In this document: positions 24,716 to 32,693 of the stretch, one piece after another
How the letters are laid out: every line of letters begins with the position of its first letter
Numbering within the stretch: the stretch's first letter is position 1
Assembly: GCA_028285215.1 (NCBI GenBank)
Contig: JANQPZ010000212.1
Location: forward strand, 1 to 39,652
Direction of reading: 5' to 3'
Source: Rhodovibrionaceae bacterium
GTDB taxonomy: Bacteria > Pseudomonadota > Alphaproteobacteria > Kiloniellales > DSM-21159
DNA: 39,652 bases
Translations under genes and position numbers: made by a program
The notes under the pieces: generated by a model
The model's input: only the letters and a program-made list of their open reading frames with translations
Told to the model about the DNA's origin: nothing
Databases searched by the model: none

Positions 24716-25996
24716 ATGCCTGATACCCCCCGACGTACCGGCCTCGCAGCCTTGGCAGCCCTCGTGCTGCTGGGCGGTCTGCATGTACCGGCCGCCGCCC
24801 AGGTCTTCGAGCCCGAGACCTTCACCCTGGACAACGGCCTGAAGGTGGTGGTGGTGGAAAACGCCCGGGCCCCGATCGTCACGCACATGCTTTGGTACAA
24901 GGTCGGCTCGGCCGACGAACCGCGCGGTCAGTCGGGCATCGCTCACTTTCTGGAACACCTGATGTTCAAGGGGACCGAGACCCTCGGGCCGGGCGAGTTC
25001 TCCGACATCGTGGCGCGGAACGGCGGTCGCGAGAACGCCTTCACCTCTCTGGACTATACGGCCTACTTCCAGACGGTCGCCAGGGACCGGCTGGAGCTGA
25101 TGATGCGCCACGAGGCCGATCGCATGCACAATCTGGTGCTCAGCGACGAGGTGGTCATGCCGGAGCGCGACGTGGTTCTGGAGGAGCGCCGCAGCCGCAC
25201 GGACAACGAACCCTCAAGCCAGCTCTGGGAAATGGTGCGCGCCAGCCTGTACCTGCATCATCCCTACGGCACGCCGGTCATCGGCTGGCAGCAAGAGATC
25301 GAAAGCCTCGGCACAGAAGACGCGCTTGCCTTCTACGAGCGCTGGTATGCGCCCAACAATGCCGTGCTGGTGGTCTCGGGAGACGTCACGGTGGAGGAGG
25401 TCCGGCCCTTGGCCGAGCGCTATTACGGCGCGGTGCCACGCAAAGCGGTACCCGAGCGGGTCCGGGTTCAGGAGCCGCAGCAATGGGCGGGCCGGCGCGT
25501 CGAGTTGGCGAGCCCGCGCGTCGGGCAGCCCTCGATCTCCATTGCCTACCTGGCGCCCAGCTTCCGGACGGCACGGCTGGACGACATGCCCGAACGGCCC
25601 TATGCGCTGCAGGTCCTGGGAGAAATCCTGGGCGGCAACACCGGCCGGCTCTATCGCTCCCTCGTGATCGAACAGGGCTTGGCCGCCGGCGCCGGCAACA
25701 GCTACGACGGCTCACGCTTCGACGGCACGCACTACACCTTCTGGGCTTCGCCACGCCCCGGCGTCGAGGTCGAAGCCGTTGAAGCCGCATTGCGGGCCGA
25801 GATCGAGGCGGTTCTGCAAGAGGGCGTGACGGCCGACGAGGTCGAACAAGCCAAGACGCGCCTGACCGCCCAGGCGATCTACGCACGCGACAGCGTCGGC
25901 GCCGCGCCGACGCTGTCGCGTTGGCCACAGGCTCGACCCTCGAAGATCTCGAAGACTGGCCCAACCGCATCGCCGCCGTCACGCCGGAGCAGGTGA
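24716..25996 (+). CDS. M16 zinc protease, catalytic member (C-terminus frameshifted)
   Basis: The continuous frame gives 426 residues. A signal peptide (LAALAALVLLGGLHVPAAAQ) precedes an M16 (pitrilysin) domain. The inverted zinc motif is HFLEH (His 77, Glu 80, His 81), with the third ligand Glu in VLEERRSRTDNEP at about 157. The GEILGGNTGRLYRSLVIEQGLA segment of the second half is normal. After ARDSVGAAPTL the reading frame shifts: this frame ends in a nonsense tail, while the +2-shifted frame continues ALATGSTLEDLEDWPNRI to TGA at 26068-26070, overlapping the next ATG. The ribosome site GAGAGGGA precedes ATG 24716. One lost base near 25911-25925 explains it. Confidence 0.88.
   Translation: MPDTPRRTGLAALAALVLLGGLHVPAAAQVFEPETFTLDNGLKVVVVENARAPIVTHMLWYKVGSADEPRGQSGIAHFLEHLMFKGTETLGPGEFSDIVARNGGRENAFTSLDYTAYFQTVARDRLELMMRHEADRMHNLVLSDEVVMPERDVVLEERRSRTDNEPSSQLWEMVRASLYLHHPYGTPVIGWQQEIESLGTEDALAFYERWYAPNNAVLVVSGDVTVEEVRPLAERYYGAVPRKAVPERVRVQEPQQWAGRRVELASPRVGQPSISIAYLAPSFRTARLDDMPERPYALQVLGEILGGNTGRLYRSLVIEQGLAAGAGNSYDGSRFDGTHYTFWASPRPGVEVEAVEAALRAEIEAVLQEGVTADEVEQAKTRLTAQAIYARDSVGAAPTLSRWPQARPSKISKTGPTASPPSRRSR
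25891..25915 (+). repeat. Perfect hairpin at the M16 frameshift
   Basis: CAGCGTCGGCG (25891-25901), loop CCG, CGCCGACGCTG (25905-25915): 11 perfect base pairs at the end of the conserved part of the first M16 gene. The frame is lost within about 10 nt downstream. Confidence 0.85.
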
Positions 25997-26070
25997 TGCA
26001 GGCTCTCGGGGCGCTGATCGACCCCGCCAGCTCGGTGACCGGCATTCTGCGCAGCGAGCCGACCACATGA
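25916..26070 (+). other. Out-of-frame C-terminal end of the first M16 protease
   Basis: From about 25918, the shifted frame encodes ALATGSTLEDLEDWPNRIAA then VTPEQVMQALGALID and ends ILRSEPTT, an ordinary M16 C-terminus. The stop TGA (26068-26070) overlaps ATG 26067 of the partner gene as ATGA, the coupling expected of the intact gene. A single inserted base would restore a protein of about 451 residues. Confidence 0.85.
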
Positions 26071-27449
26071 ACGAGGCTATCCCTATGACCCGCCCTCACC
26101 CTCAGTTCGCTCGCGCCTTCTTCATCCTGGCTCTGGCGGCGCTGACCGTCGCGCTCCTGTCGCGCCCTGCGGCCGCCGTGGACGTCCAGCGCGTCGTCTC
26201 GCCCGGCGGTGTCGAGGCCTGGCTGATCGAAGACCGCTCCAACCCGATCATCGCGCTGCAAGTCACTTTTGGCGGCGGCTCGGCCAGCGATCCGGCGAAC
26301 AGGGCCGGACGGGCCCGCATGACCGCGGCGACCCTCGACGAGGGCGCCGGCACGCTGGACTCCAGAGCCTTTCAGGGGGAACTCGCGGATCTGTCGATCC
26401 GCCTCAACTTCAACGCGGGCCGGGACAGCTTCGCCGGTTCGCTGATGACCCTGACGCGCAATCGCGACCGTGCCTTCGAACTGCTTCATCTTGCCCTGAC
26501 GGAACCGCGCTTCGACCCCGAGCCGGTCGAACGTATCCGCCAGCAGCTGATCGTTCGCGCTCAGCGCAGTGCCCTCGATCCTGACGCCGTGGCCTGGTCG
26601 ACCTTGATGGCAACGCTTTACCCCGAGCATCCCTATGGCCAGCGGTCCGGCGGTACGGTCGCGAGCTTGGCCGCCGTCGAGACGGCCGACCTGGAGGCCT
26701 TCGTTGCCCAACGCCTTGCCCGCGACAACCTCCATATCGGCGTCGCTGGCGACATCTCGGCGGAAGAGCTGGGGCCGCTGCTCGACAGCACCTTCGGAGA
26801 ACTGCCGGCGGAGGCCGCACCCCTGGAGGTCCCCGCCATCGCACCGGCAGTCGATGGCGGCACGGTGGTGATCGATATGGAAGTGCCTCAGTCGGTCGTC
26901 GCTCTCGGCCAGGGCGGTCTGAAACGAGACGATCCGGACTACTACGTCGCCTATGCGGTGAACTACATCTTGGGCGGCGGCGGGTTTTCCTCGCGCCTCT
27001 TCTCGGAAGTGCGTGAGAAGCGCGGACTGGCCTACAGCGTCTACAGCTACCTGCATCCTCTGGACAGTTCGGCGCTGATTCTGGGCGGCGTCGCGACGGA
27101 GAATGCGCGCGTGGCGGAGAGCCTGGAGATCATTCGCTCGGAGTGGGCGCGCCTGGCGACCGAAGGTCCGACCGCCCAGGAGCTGGACAACGCCAAGACC
27201 TTCCTGACCGGCTCCTTTCCCCTACGCTTCGAGTCCACCGGTGCGCTGGCCGACATCCTCGCTGCCATGCAGTTCCAAAACCTCGGCATCGACTATCTCG
27301 AGCGACGCAACGACTACATCGAGGCGATCACACTGGAAGACACCCGGCGCATCGCCGCGGCGCTGCTCCGTCCGGACGACCTGACCGCCGTTGTCGTGGG
27401 CCAACCGGAAAACGTCGAAGCCACCCGCGCCGCTCCGGACGGGAGCTGA
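26067..27449 (+). CDS. M16 family protein, non-catalytic partner
   Basis: A 460-residue exported M16-fold protein: signal peptide (FARAFFILALAALTVALLS, cleavage near AAAVD), then VVSPGGVEAWLIEDRSNPIIALQVTFGGGSA. The place of HxxEH reads RAGRARMTAATLDEGAG, so the zinc site is missing. The C-terminal half keeps the Arg/Tyr substrate-binding pair (SRLFSEVREKRGLAYSVYSY), and LTGSFPLRFES is standard. This is the usual division of labour in bacterial two-subunit M16 proteases: one chain supplies zinc, the other Arg/Tyr. Its ATG overlaps the ancestral stop of the upstream catalytic gene. ATG 26085 is a possible alternative start. Confidence 0.93.
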   Translation: MNEAIPMTRPHPQFARAFFILALAALTVALLSRPAAAVDVQRVVSPGGVEAWLIEDRSNPIIALQVTFGGGSASDPANRAGRARMTAATLDEGAGTLDSRAFQGELADLSIRLNFNAGRDSFAGSLMTLTRNRDRAFELLHLALTEPRFDPEPVERIRQQLIVRAQRSALDPDAVAWSTLMATLYPEHPYGQRSGGTVASLAAVETADLEAFVAQRLARDNLHIGVAGDISAEELGPLLDSTFGELPAEAAPLEVPAIAPAVDGGTVVIDMEVPQSVVALGQGGLKRDDPDYYVAYAVNYILGGGGFSSRLFSEVREKRGLAYSVYSYLHPLDSSALILGGVATENARVAESLEIIRSEWARLATEGPTAQELDNAKTFLTGSFPLRFESTGALADILAAMQFQNLGIDYLERRNDYIEAITLEDTRRIAAALLRPDDLTAVVVGQPENVEATRAAPDGS

Positions 27450-27572
27450 AGGCGGCACTCGAACAGAGGGCACCACGGGCCGTTCGCTCGCCGCCTTCCG
27501 ATTCCGCGACCGCATCTGCAAGAAGCGGAGAGTAGAGGCGCATACCGTCGTGCTATTGGCTAGTCGTCGTGT

Positions 27573-27621
27573 CTAGAGCGCGATCGTCTCAGGCGGAAGC
27601 GTTTCGCTTCCGCCTGAGACG
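27573..27621. repeat. Palindromic intergenic element
   Basis: CTAGAGCGCGATCG (27573-27586) runs into a perfect inverted repeat: CGTCTCAGGCGGAAGCG (27585-27601), loop TTT, then its exact complement at 27605-27621. The 17-bp stem with a 3-nt loop is followed by no T-run. It lies 135 nt after the M16 partner stop and 39 nt before the EamA start, and resembles REP-like elements more than a terminator. Confidence 0.8.
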
Positions 27622-27659
27622 TGACTCGCCCTCTAAACCTATGATGAGAGCAGCCAAGC

Positions 27660-28619
27660 GTGTCGCGCGCCGTTAAGCAGATCCAGGCAATGACTCTCGG
27701 CGTTTGGGCTTTGCTCCTGACGCTCTCGGTTCTGTGGGGTGCTTCCTTTTTCTTCGTCGGTGTCGCAGTGGCGGAGCTTCCGCCGCTGTCGATTGTGCTG
27801 CTGCGGGTCGGACTGGCGGCGCTGACGCTCCATGTCGTGTTGCGGCTTGCCGGGCAGCGACTGCCCCGGACAGCGGTCGTTTGGCTCGCCTTCTTCGCCA
27901 TGGGTCTGCTCAACAATGCCTTGCCCTTCGGGCTGCTGGTCTGGGGCCAGACTCACATCGCCTCCGGCCTCGCCGCCATCCTTAATGCAACCACGCCGCT
28001 TTTCGCGGTGATCGTGGCCGGCGCGCTGCTGGCCGACGAGCGCACAACGCCGGTGAAGATTGTCGGCGTAACGATCGGTTTCGCAGGGGCCGTGGTGATG
28101 ATCGGCATCGGCGCGCTGGAAGGACTAAGCACCGATGTGCTCGCTCAGCTGGCTTGCCTCGGAGCCGCCTTGTCCTACGCCCTTGCCGGCGCCTTCGGCC
28201 GCCGCTTCAAACGATTGGGCGTGACGCCGCTACAGACCGCGACGGGTCAGGTCACCGCCTCGAGCCTGCTGCTCCTGCCGGTGGCGCTCAGCATCGACCA
28301 GCCCTGGAGCCTGCCGGCACCGGGCCTGGAGACATGGCTTGCGATTGTCGCTTTGGCGACACTGGGAACGGCGCTGGCCTACATCCTGTACTTCCGCATT
28401 CTCGCTGCGGCTGGGGCAACCAACGTTCTGCTGGTTACCTTCCTGGTTCCGGTCTCGGCAATTCTGCTGGGCTGGCTGCTGCTTGGCGAGCGGCTGTCTC
28501 CGGAGCATTTTGGGGGCATGGCATTGATTGCGATCGGTCTCGCCGCCATCGACGGGCGGCTTTTCCGCTGGGGCGCCCTGCGACGGCGACAAGGCTCGGC
28601 GGAGGGGCTCGATCCGTAG
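27660..28619 (+). CDS. EamA/DMT-family transporter
   Basis: A 319-residue inner-membrane protein with ten hydrophobic helices in two EamA repeats. The first repeat starts ALLLTLSVLWGASFFFVGVA and includes GLLVWGQTHIASGLAAILNATTPLFAVI; the second starts LACLGAALSYALAGAFGRRF and ends FLVPVSAILLGWLLLGERLSPEHFGGMALIAIG. The final GERLSP loop is characteristic of drug/metabolite transporters. Substrate unknown. Start GTG 27660; ATG 27690 (MTLGVW) is a plausible alternative. It converges on the PAS gene with a 9-nt gap. Confidence 0.92.
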   Translation: MSRAVKQIQAMTLGVWALLLTLSVLWGASFFFVGVAVAELPPLSIVLLRVGLAALTLHVVLRLAGQRLPRTAVVWLAFFAMGLLNNALPFGLLVWGQTHIASGLAAILNATTPLFAVIVAGALLADERTTPVKIVGVTIGFAGAVVMIGIGALEGLSTDVLAQLACLGAALSYALAGAFGRRFKRLGVTPLQTATGQVTASSLLLLPVALSIDQPWSLPAPGLETWLAIVALATLGTALAYILYFRILAAAGATNVLLVTFLVPVSAILLGWLLLGERLSPEHFGGMALIAIGLAAIDGRLFRWGALRRRQGSAEGLDP

Positions 28620-28628
28620 AAATGCGTG

Positions 28629-29153
28629 CTAAATGCCGGCGGAGCGAGGCGACCCGGCCTCTTCCAGCGCGTCCAAGGCGCTATCGGTCTCTGTCTTGCA
28701 GAAATCGCCGCTGGTCAGCAGAAGATCGATCAGTTCGCTCCCCGGCAAAGCGGTCAGCGGAAGTACCAGCGCCTCGATCTTCATGAATTCCTGAGCGGGG
28801 CGTCCGTAACCATAGCGATCCCAATAGGGCGCGCCTGCGCTCACACACCGGCGCAAACGCTCGCAGATGCGAAGGCTGCCGCGTTCATTTTCCAGATCCT
28901 CGACTGTCTGCCCGCGACGAACGCCAAGGGCGCGCACCCACTCGCCAACCAGTCGGTACGTAAAGCCCCCGTCGGGCCGCACGTCGATCAGGCAGAGGTG
29001 TGACAGCGTTTGACCAAGAGCCAGGGGATCCAGTGCGGCCTTATCCGGCCATGCGGGTCGACATTCGCCGGCCAACTCAAACCAGTATTGCGCCACCCGC
29101 CGATTGAGTGGCGATTCCAAGACGTCGAGACGCTGGTGTTGCAGCACCCTCAT
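28629..29153 (-). CDS. PAS_5 domain protein
   Basis: A 174-residue soluble protein. The pattern WFELAGECRPAWPDKAALDPLALGQTLSHLCLIDVRPDGGFTYRLVGEWV and the later YGRPAQEFMKIEALVLPLT fit the alphaproteobacterial PAS_5 domain, a stand-alone PAS sensor fold with no output domain. The C-terminal part ends in an acidic Glu/Ala tail. Ligand and partners are unknown. It converges on the EamA gene. The 5' spacer is unusually AT-rich and contains a promoter-like site at 29200-29228. Confidence 0.8.
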   Translation of the reverse strand: MRVLQHQRLDVLESPLNRRVAQYWFELAGECRPAWPDKAALDPLALGQTLSHLCLIDVRPDGGFTYRLVGEWVRALGVRRGQTVEDLENERGSLRICERLRRCVSAGAPYWDRYGYGRPAQEFMKIEALVLPLTALPGSELIDLLLTSGDFCKTETDSALDALEEAGSPRSAGI

Positions 29154-29199
29154 GGCGTTTTACCCCGCAGTGCGGATCACGAACCACCATTGAAAATAG

Positions 29200-29228
29200 C
29201 TCTTAAAGGTCGAAAAACCACTAATCAA
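29200..29228 (-). promoter_or_regulatory. Candidate promoter of the PAS_5 gene, with nearby inverted repeat
   Basis: On the minus strand TTGATT (29228-29223) and TAAGAG (29205-29200) are 17 nt apart, giving a leader of about 40 nt. Just upstream, GTGTC / GACAC with a 5-nt T-rich spacer (29241-29255) forms a small operator-like inverted repeat. By eye only. Confidence 0.35.
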
Positions 29229-29344
29229 CTATATCTCCAAGTGTCTTTTTGACACGAAACCACACCACAAATTCCTAACGCGCCAAAGGCGAGCAAAAGA
29301 ACGAGAGCCCGCGAAATCCTGAGCAACTCGCGAGGCAAAGACAT
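29225..29344 (-). CDS. Possible 39-residue membrane or lipoprotein peptide
   Basis: MSLPRELLRISRALVLLLAF then GALGICGVVSC: a basic start, a hydrophobic core and a Cys context loosely like a lipobox, ending QKDTWRYS. A weak AAGG lies about 10 nt upstream. No homologue comes to mind, and such short hydrophobic frames occur by chance, so this is only a candidate. Confidence 0.25.
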   Translation of the reverse strand: MSLPRELLRISRALVLLLAFGALGICGVVSCQKDTWRYS

Positions 29345-29400
29345 CCGTCGGGGCCTTGGGGTGAACGGAGCTGAGAGGCTACAGGCATGCCGGCGTTTCT

Positions 29401-29428
29401 TAGAGCAGGATCGCCGTCGACGGGATCG
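29401..29428 (+). repeat. CTAGAGCAGG-type element in the spacer
   Basis: TAGAGCAGGATCGCC, then GTCGAC, then GGGATCGCT. The element at 32648 has the same order and spacing, GAGCAGGATCGCC-N6-GGGATCGCT, with a different N6. Confidence 0.7.
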
Positions 29429-29628
29429 CTGCGGAACCGCTTCGGTCATAAGCGCAGGACCAGCCGGCGTCGGCGCCAGACGCCGACCCCGCGACCGACT
29501 CCGAGACACCCGCCCCGGCATTCGCCGCCACATCAACCTCTTCGTTCAGGGCGAGCGTGCGACCTTGCAAATGCCCCTTGGCAGAGGGCGATGACGGCCG
29601 CTGACAGCTTCGGGCTCGGCCCGAACGA

Positions 29629-30720
29629 TCAAGCCTGTCGCGGCATCAGCACCGAGTAATCGAACTCGAGCACGACGTCGGGATGGGGCTTGCCGTTCTC
29701 GCCCAGGGCCGGGAAATCGCCGGCCGGCCGGTTCTTGGTCACCCGGGTCAGCAGCCGCAGCACGCCCAGGTCGGGGCGGCCGGGCAGCTCCGCCTTTGCC
29801 AGAACCTCGCTCCAGGCGAACAGCGTGTCGCCGGCAAAAGTTGGGTTGGTGTGGCGCCCCCCATGGATCGCAACGATGCGGAAGGCATTGGCCAAGCCGT
29901 TGAAGCTCAGCGCCCGTGCCGTGGAGATCACATGGCCGCCATAGACAATGCGCTTCCCGAAGCGTCCGGCGTCGGCGACCAGTTGGTCGAAATGCACCTT
30001 GGCGGTGTTCTGGTAGAGCCGGGTGGCGATCTGATGCTCCGCCTCCTCCAGCGTCATGCCGTCGGCATGGTCGATCTTTTCGCCGACCGCGTAGTCGTCC
30101 CAGAGATGCGGGCTGCCGGCCAGCTGCCGGTCGTAGAGCTGCAGCCGCAGGCCGCGTGGGATCAGCAGACGCTCGACCGGGACCATGTCGCTCAGCTCCG
30201 GCACTGTTGGCTCGGGGACTGCGACCTGTCCCGGCGCCCGTTTGCGAACCATCACCCAGCGCACGTATTCGAGCACCAGCTCGTGGTGCACGTTCAGACC
30301 GCGCGTGCGCACCCAGACGACCCCGGACTTGCCGTCGGAGGTCTCACGGAGCCCGATCACTTCGCTGGTCGCGGTCACGGTATCGCCGGGATAGATCGGC
30401 GCGCCGAAGCGCCCCTCGGCATAGCCCAGGTTGGCGACGGCGTTCAGCGAGACATCGGGCACGGTCTTGCCGAAGACCGTATGAAAAACCAGCAGGTCGT
30501 CCAGCGGCGCTTTGGGATAGCCCAGCGAGCGGGCAAAGTCGTCTGAGGAATGCAGCGCGAAGCGGCTGCCGGTCAGCGCCATGTAAAGCGAAGCATCCCC
30601 CACGGTCAGCGTTCGCGGCGTGGCGTGAACCAGCGCGTCGCCAAGCCGAAAATCCTCAAAGAAACGGCCGGGGTTGGTCTTGACGGCGGCCTCGGTGGCC
30701 AAAGGACTCTCCGGGCTCAT
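29629..30720 (-). CDS. mch: MaoC-type dehydratase, probable mesaconyl-CoA hydratase
   Basis: A 363-residue double-hotdog protein. The N-terminal FFEDFRLGDALVHATPRTLTVGDASLYMALTGSRFALHSSD and the later HLWDDYAVGEKIDHADGMTLEEAEHQIATRLYQNTAKVHFD are the two MaoC-like halves, with IYPGDTVTATSEV and FAGDTLFAWSEVL as the hotdog strands. The layout resembles mesaconyl-C1-CoA hydratase of the ethylmalonyl-CoA pathway, which interconverts mesaconyl-CoA and beta-methylmalyl-CoA. The adjacent CitE-type lyase acts on the same metabolites, which supports this. Start ATG 30720. Other MaoC dehydratase functions cannot be excluded without alignment. Confidence 0.75.
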   Translation of the reverse strand: MSPESPLATEAAVKTNPGRFFEDFRLGDALVHATPRTLTVGDASLYMALTGSRFALHSSDDFARSLGYPKAPLDDLLVFHTVFGKTVPDVSLNAVANLGYAEGRFGAPIYPGDTVTATSEVIGLRETSDGKSGVVWVRTRGLNVHHELVLEYVRWVMVRKRAPGQVAVPEPTVPELSDMVPVERLLIPRGLRLQLYDRQLAGSPHLWDDYAVGEKIDHADGMTLEEAEHQIATRLYQNTAKVHFDQLVADAGRFGKRIVYGGHVISTARALSFNGLANAFRIVAIHGGRHTNPTFAGDTLFAWSEVLAKAELPGRPDLGVLRLLTRVTKNRPAGDFPALGENGKPHPDVVLEFDYSVLMPRQA

Positions 30721-30788
30721 CGAGGGCTCTCACTCCCGCTTCGGCAGTATGCAAAATGTAACCGACCTGCGTCGCAAGCGGGTCCTGC

Positions 30789-31676
30789 CTAGGCCGCCTG
30801 GGCTTCCAGGTCGGCGATGGAGGCAGCCAGGGCAACGGTGCGCTGGGCGTCCTCGACGTGCAGGTTCTCGATCAGCTTGCCGTCGAGCACCACCACGCCC
30901 TTGCCGGCGCGGGTCGCCTCGGCATGGGCCTCGATGATGCGCTTCGCTTGCGCCACGTCGCTCTCGGAGGGCCCGAAGGCCGCATTGGCAGCCGCTACGG
31001 TCTTCGGATGGATCAGGGTCTTGCCGTCCATCCCGAGCTCACGCCCCTGGCGACACTGCGCTTCGAAGCCCTCGGCATCGTTGAGATCCAAGTGAACGCC
31101 GTCGACCACAGCCAGCCCATGTGCGCGGGCCGCCAAGACGCAGAGGCTGAGCGAGGTGAGGACGGGCGAGCGCTCGGGCGTGTGCTTGGCATTGAGATCC
31201 TTGACGAGATCGCTGGTGCCCATGACCAGACAGCTCAAGCGCGGGCTGGCACCGGCGATCTCCTCTGCCCGCAAGATACCCAGTGGCGTTTCCATCATGC
31301 ACATGATGCCCATGGTCTCGGACGCACCGGCCCCGACCATCAGGCGCTCGACCTCCCGCACCATCTCCGCACTCTCGACCTTGGGGATCAGGATCGCGTG
31401 CGCAGCGGTCGGTGCAATGGCCGCGATGTCGTCCTGACCCCAGGGGCTGTCGAGCCCATTGACGCGCACGACCAACTCGCGCTGGCCGTAACCGCCCTCG
31501 GCGAGCGCGGAGACGATGTTCTGGCGTGCCTCGGTCTTGGCATCTGGCGCAACCGCATCCTCCAGATCCAGGATCAAGGCATCGGCCGGCAAACCCCGCG
31601 CCTTCTCCAACGCGCGGGTGTTCGAACCGGGCATGTAGAGCATGCTGCGGCGCGGCCGTGCGGTCGCCTGGGTCAT
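30789..31676 (-). CDS. CitE-type CoA ester lyase or malyl-CoA thioesterase
   Basis: A 295-residue HpcH/HpaI-family TIM-barrel protein. RRSMLYMPGSNTRALEKARGLPADALILDLEDAVAP at the N-terminus has the Arg and acidic metal-site region; ELVVRVNGLDSPWG, ILIPKVESAEMV, MMETPLGIL and LVMGTSDLVKDL follow, with DGKTLIHP near the C-terminus. The sequence looks like the malyl-CoA lyase / (3S)-malyl-CoA thioesterase (Mcl2) group. ATG 31676 with GGGAG upstream is chosen over an in-frame TTG 31694. It precedes the MaoC hydratase by 68 nt on the same strand, a likely operon for C4/C5 dicarboxylyl-CoA interconversion. Confidence 0.8.
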   Translation of the reverse strand: MTQATARPRRSMLYMPGSNTRALEKARGLPADALILDLEDAVAPDAKTEARQNIVSALAEGGYGQRELVVRVNGLDSPWGQDDIAAIAPTAAHAILIPKVESAEMVREVERLMVGAGASETMGIMCMMETPLGILRAEEIAGASPRLSCLVMGTSDLVKDLNAKHTPERSPVLTSLSLCVLAARAHGLAVVDGVHLDLNDAEGFEAQCRQGRELGMDGKTLIHPKTVAAANAAFGPSESDVAQAKRIIEAHAEATRAGKGVVVLDGKLIENLHVEDAQRTVALAASIADLEAQAA

Positions 31677-31793
31677 GTGGAGAGTCTCCCTCAATCTGTC
31701 CGACTGCCGATTTTCGCGCGGACTATAACCGCCGCAGAGCCTATGGCAAGCTGCCCAGAAGTCCCGCCGTCAACCCATCTCTCAAGATCCGCA

Positions 31794-32651
31794 ATGCCCG
31801 TCCTCTCGGTACAGTCGCACGTCTGTCTCGGCTCCGTCGGCAACCGGGCGGCCGGTTTTCTGCTGCAGCGGCTGGGCTTCGAGGTCTGGGCCGTGAACAG
31901 CGTGCAGTTCTCGAACCACACCGGCTATGGCGCCTGGACAGGCGAAGCGACAGATCCCGGAACCGTGGCGCATCTGATCGAGGGGGTGCTGGCGCGCGCG
32001 ACGCCGGGGTCCTGTCAGGCCGTGCTCTCCGGCTATCTGGGCACGGCGGCGTTGGGCGAGGCGATCCTGGCGGCGGTCCCCCGCCTCCGCCGCGAAAACC
32101 CGGCGCTGGTCTACTGCTGCGACCCGGTGATGGGAGATCGCGGTCGCGGGCTCTTCGTGCAGGCGGACATCCCGACGTTTCTGACCGAACGGGCCTTGCC
32201 GCTGGCCGATCTGCTGACGCCCAACCTCTTCGAACTGGAGCTTTTGAGCGACCGGCCGGTCCGGACCCTCGGGGATGCCGTCGAGGCCGCACGCAACCTG
32301 GCAGCCCGGGGACCCAAGGTCGTACTGGTCACCTCTTTGCGTCACGAGGCCGGCGCTGCGGACGAAATCGAGATGCTCGCCGTCACGGGAAGCGCCGCCT
32401 GGCGCGTCGCCACCCCCTTGCTGACGCTCGACCCCCCACCAGGGGGCCTTGGCGACGCCACAGCCGCGCTTTTCCTGGCGCACTATCTGAAAACGTCCGA
32501 TCCCCGCCGTGCCTTGGAGTCTTGTGCGGCGGCGGTTTTCGAGATCGCTCTGGAGACCCAGGCCAAGTCGGGCCGAGACTTGGCCCTCGTCGAAGCGCAG
32601 GACCGGGCTGTCAAACCGCGCAGACGCTTTGCCGCGACAGCCGTGACCTAG
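31794..32651 (+). CDS. pdxY: Pyridoxal kinase
   Basis: A 285-residue ribokinase-fold enzyme phosphorylating pyridoxal in the B6 salvage pathway. VLSVQSHVCLGSVGNRAAGFLLQRLGFEVWAVNSVQFSNHTGYG is the substrate-binding N-terminus. CDPVMGDRGRGLFV, LLTPNLFELELLS and the anion-hole/catalytic Asp region GGLGDATAALF follow in order. ATG 31794 is the start; the upstream in-frame extension is antisense to the lyase gene. Its TAG stop is the first part of a CTAGAGCAGGATCGCC element. It supplies PLP, used by aminotransferases and lysA in this window, but no operon link is seen. Confidence 0.93.
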   Translation: MPVLSVQSHVCLGSVGNRAAGFLLQRLGFEVWAVNSVQFSNHTGYGAWTGEATDPGTVAHLIEGVLARATPGSCQAVLSGYLGTAALGEAILAAVPRLRRENPALVYCCDPVMGDRGRGLFVQADIPTFLTERALPLADLLTPNLFELELLSDRPVRTLGDAVEAARNLAARGPKVVLVTSLRHEAGAADEIEMLAVTGSAAWRVATPLLTLDPPPGGLGDATAALFLAHYLKTSDPRRALESCAAAVFEIALETQAKSGRDLALVEAQDRAVKPRRRFAATAVT

Positions 32652-32693
32652 AGCAGGATCGCCTGAGCTGGGATCGCTTTGGCGATCCCAGCT
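32648..32693. terminator. CTAGAGCAGG element with bidirectional hairpin
   Basis: CTAGAGCAGGATCGCC (32648-32663) contains the pdxY stop. It is followed by the perfect 12-bp hairpin AGCTGGGATCGC (32666-32677), loop TTTG, GCGATCCCAGCT (32682-32693), which runs into the stop codon of the convergent pcm gene (32692-32694). It probably ends both transcripts. Confidence 0.65.

Larger units (their letters stand above)
29154..29628. other. 475-bp gene-poor spacer
   Basis: Left part (29154-29280): AT-rich, promoter-like, as noted. Middle: a weak 39-codon frame on the minus strand (29225-29344). Right part (29385-29628): a TAGAGCAGGATCGCC element (29401-29415), an inverted repeat CGGCGTC / GACGCCG near 29467-29489, and no convincing gene. 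Confidence 0.6.

Noticed and set aside
29387-29659. 90-codon plus-strand frame in the gene-poor spacer
   Set aside because: Arg/Pro/Thr-rich with no ribosome site or recognisable feature, and it overlaps the 3' end of the MaoC gene.
30858-31793. N-terminal extension of the pyridoxal kinase frame
   Set aside because: It is antisense to the CitE-type lyase. ATG 31794 gives the standard kinase N-terminus.
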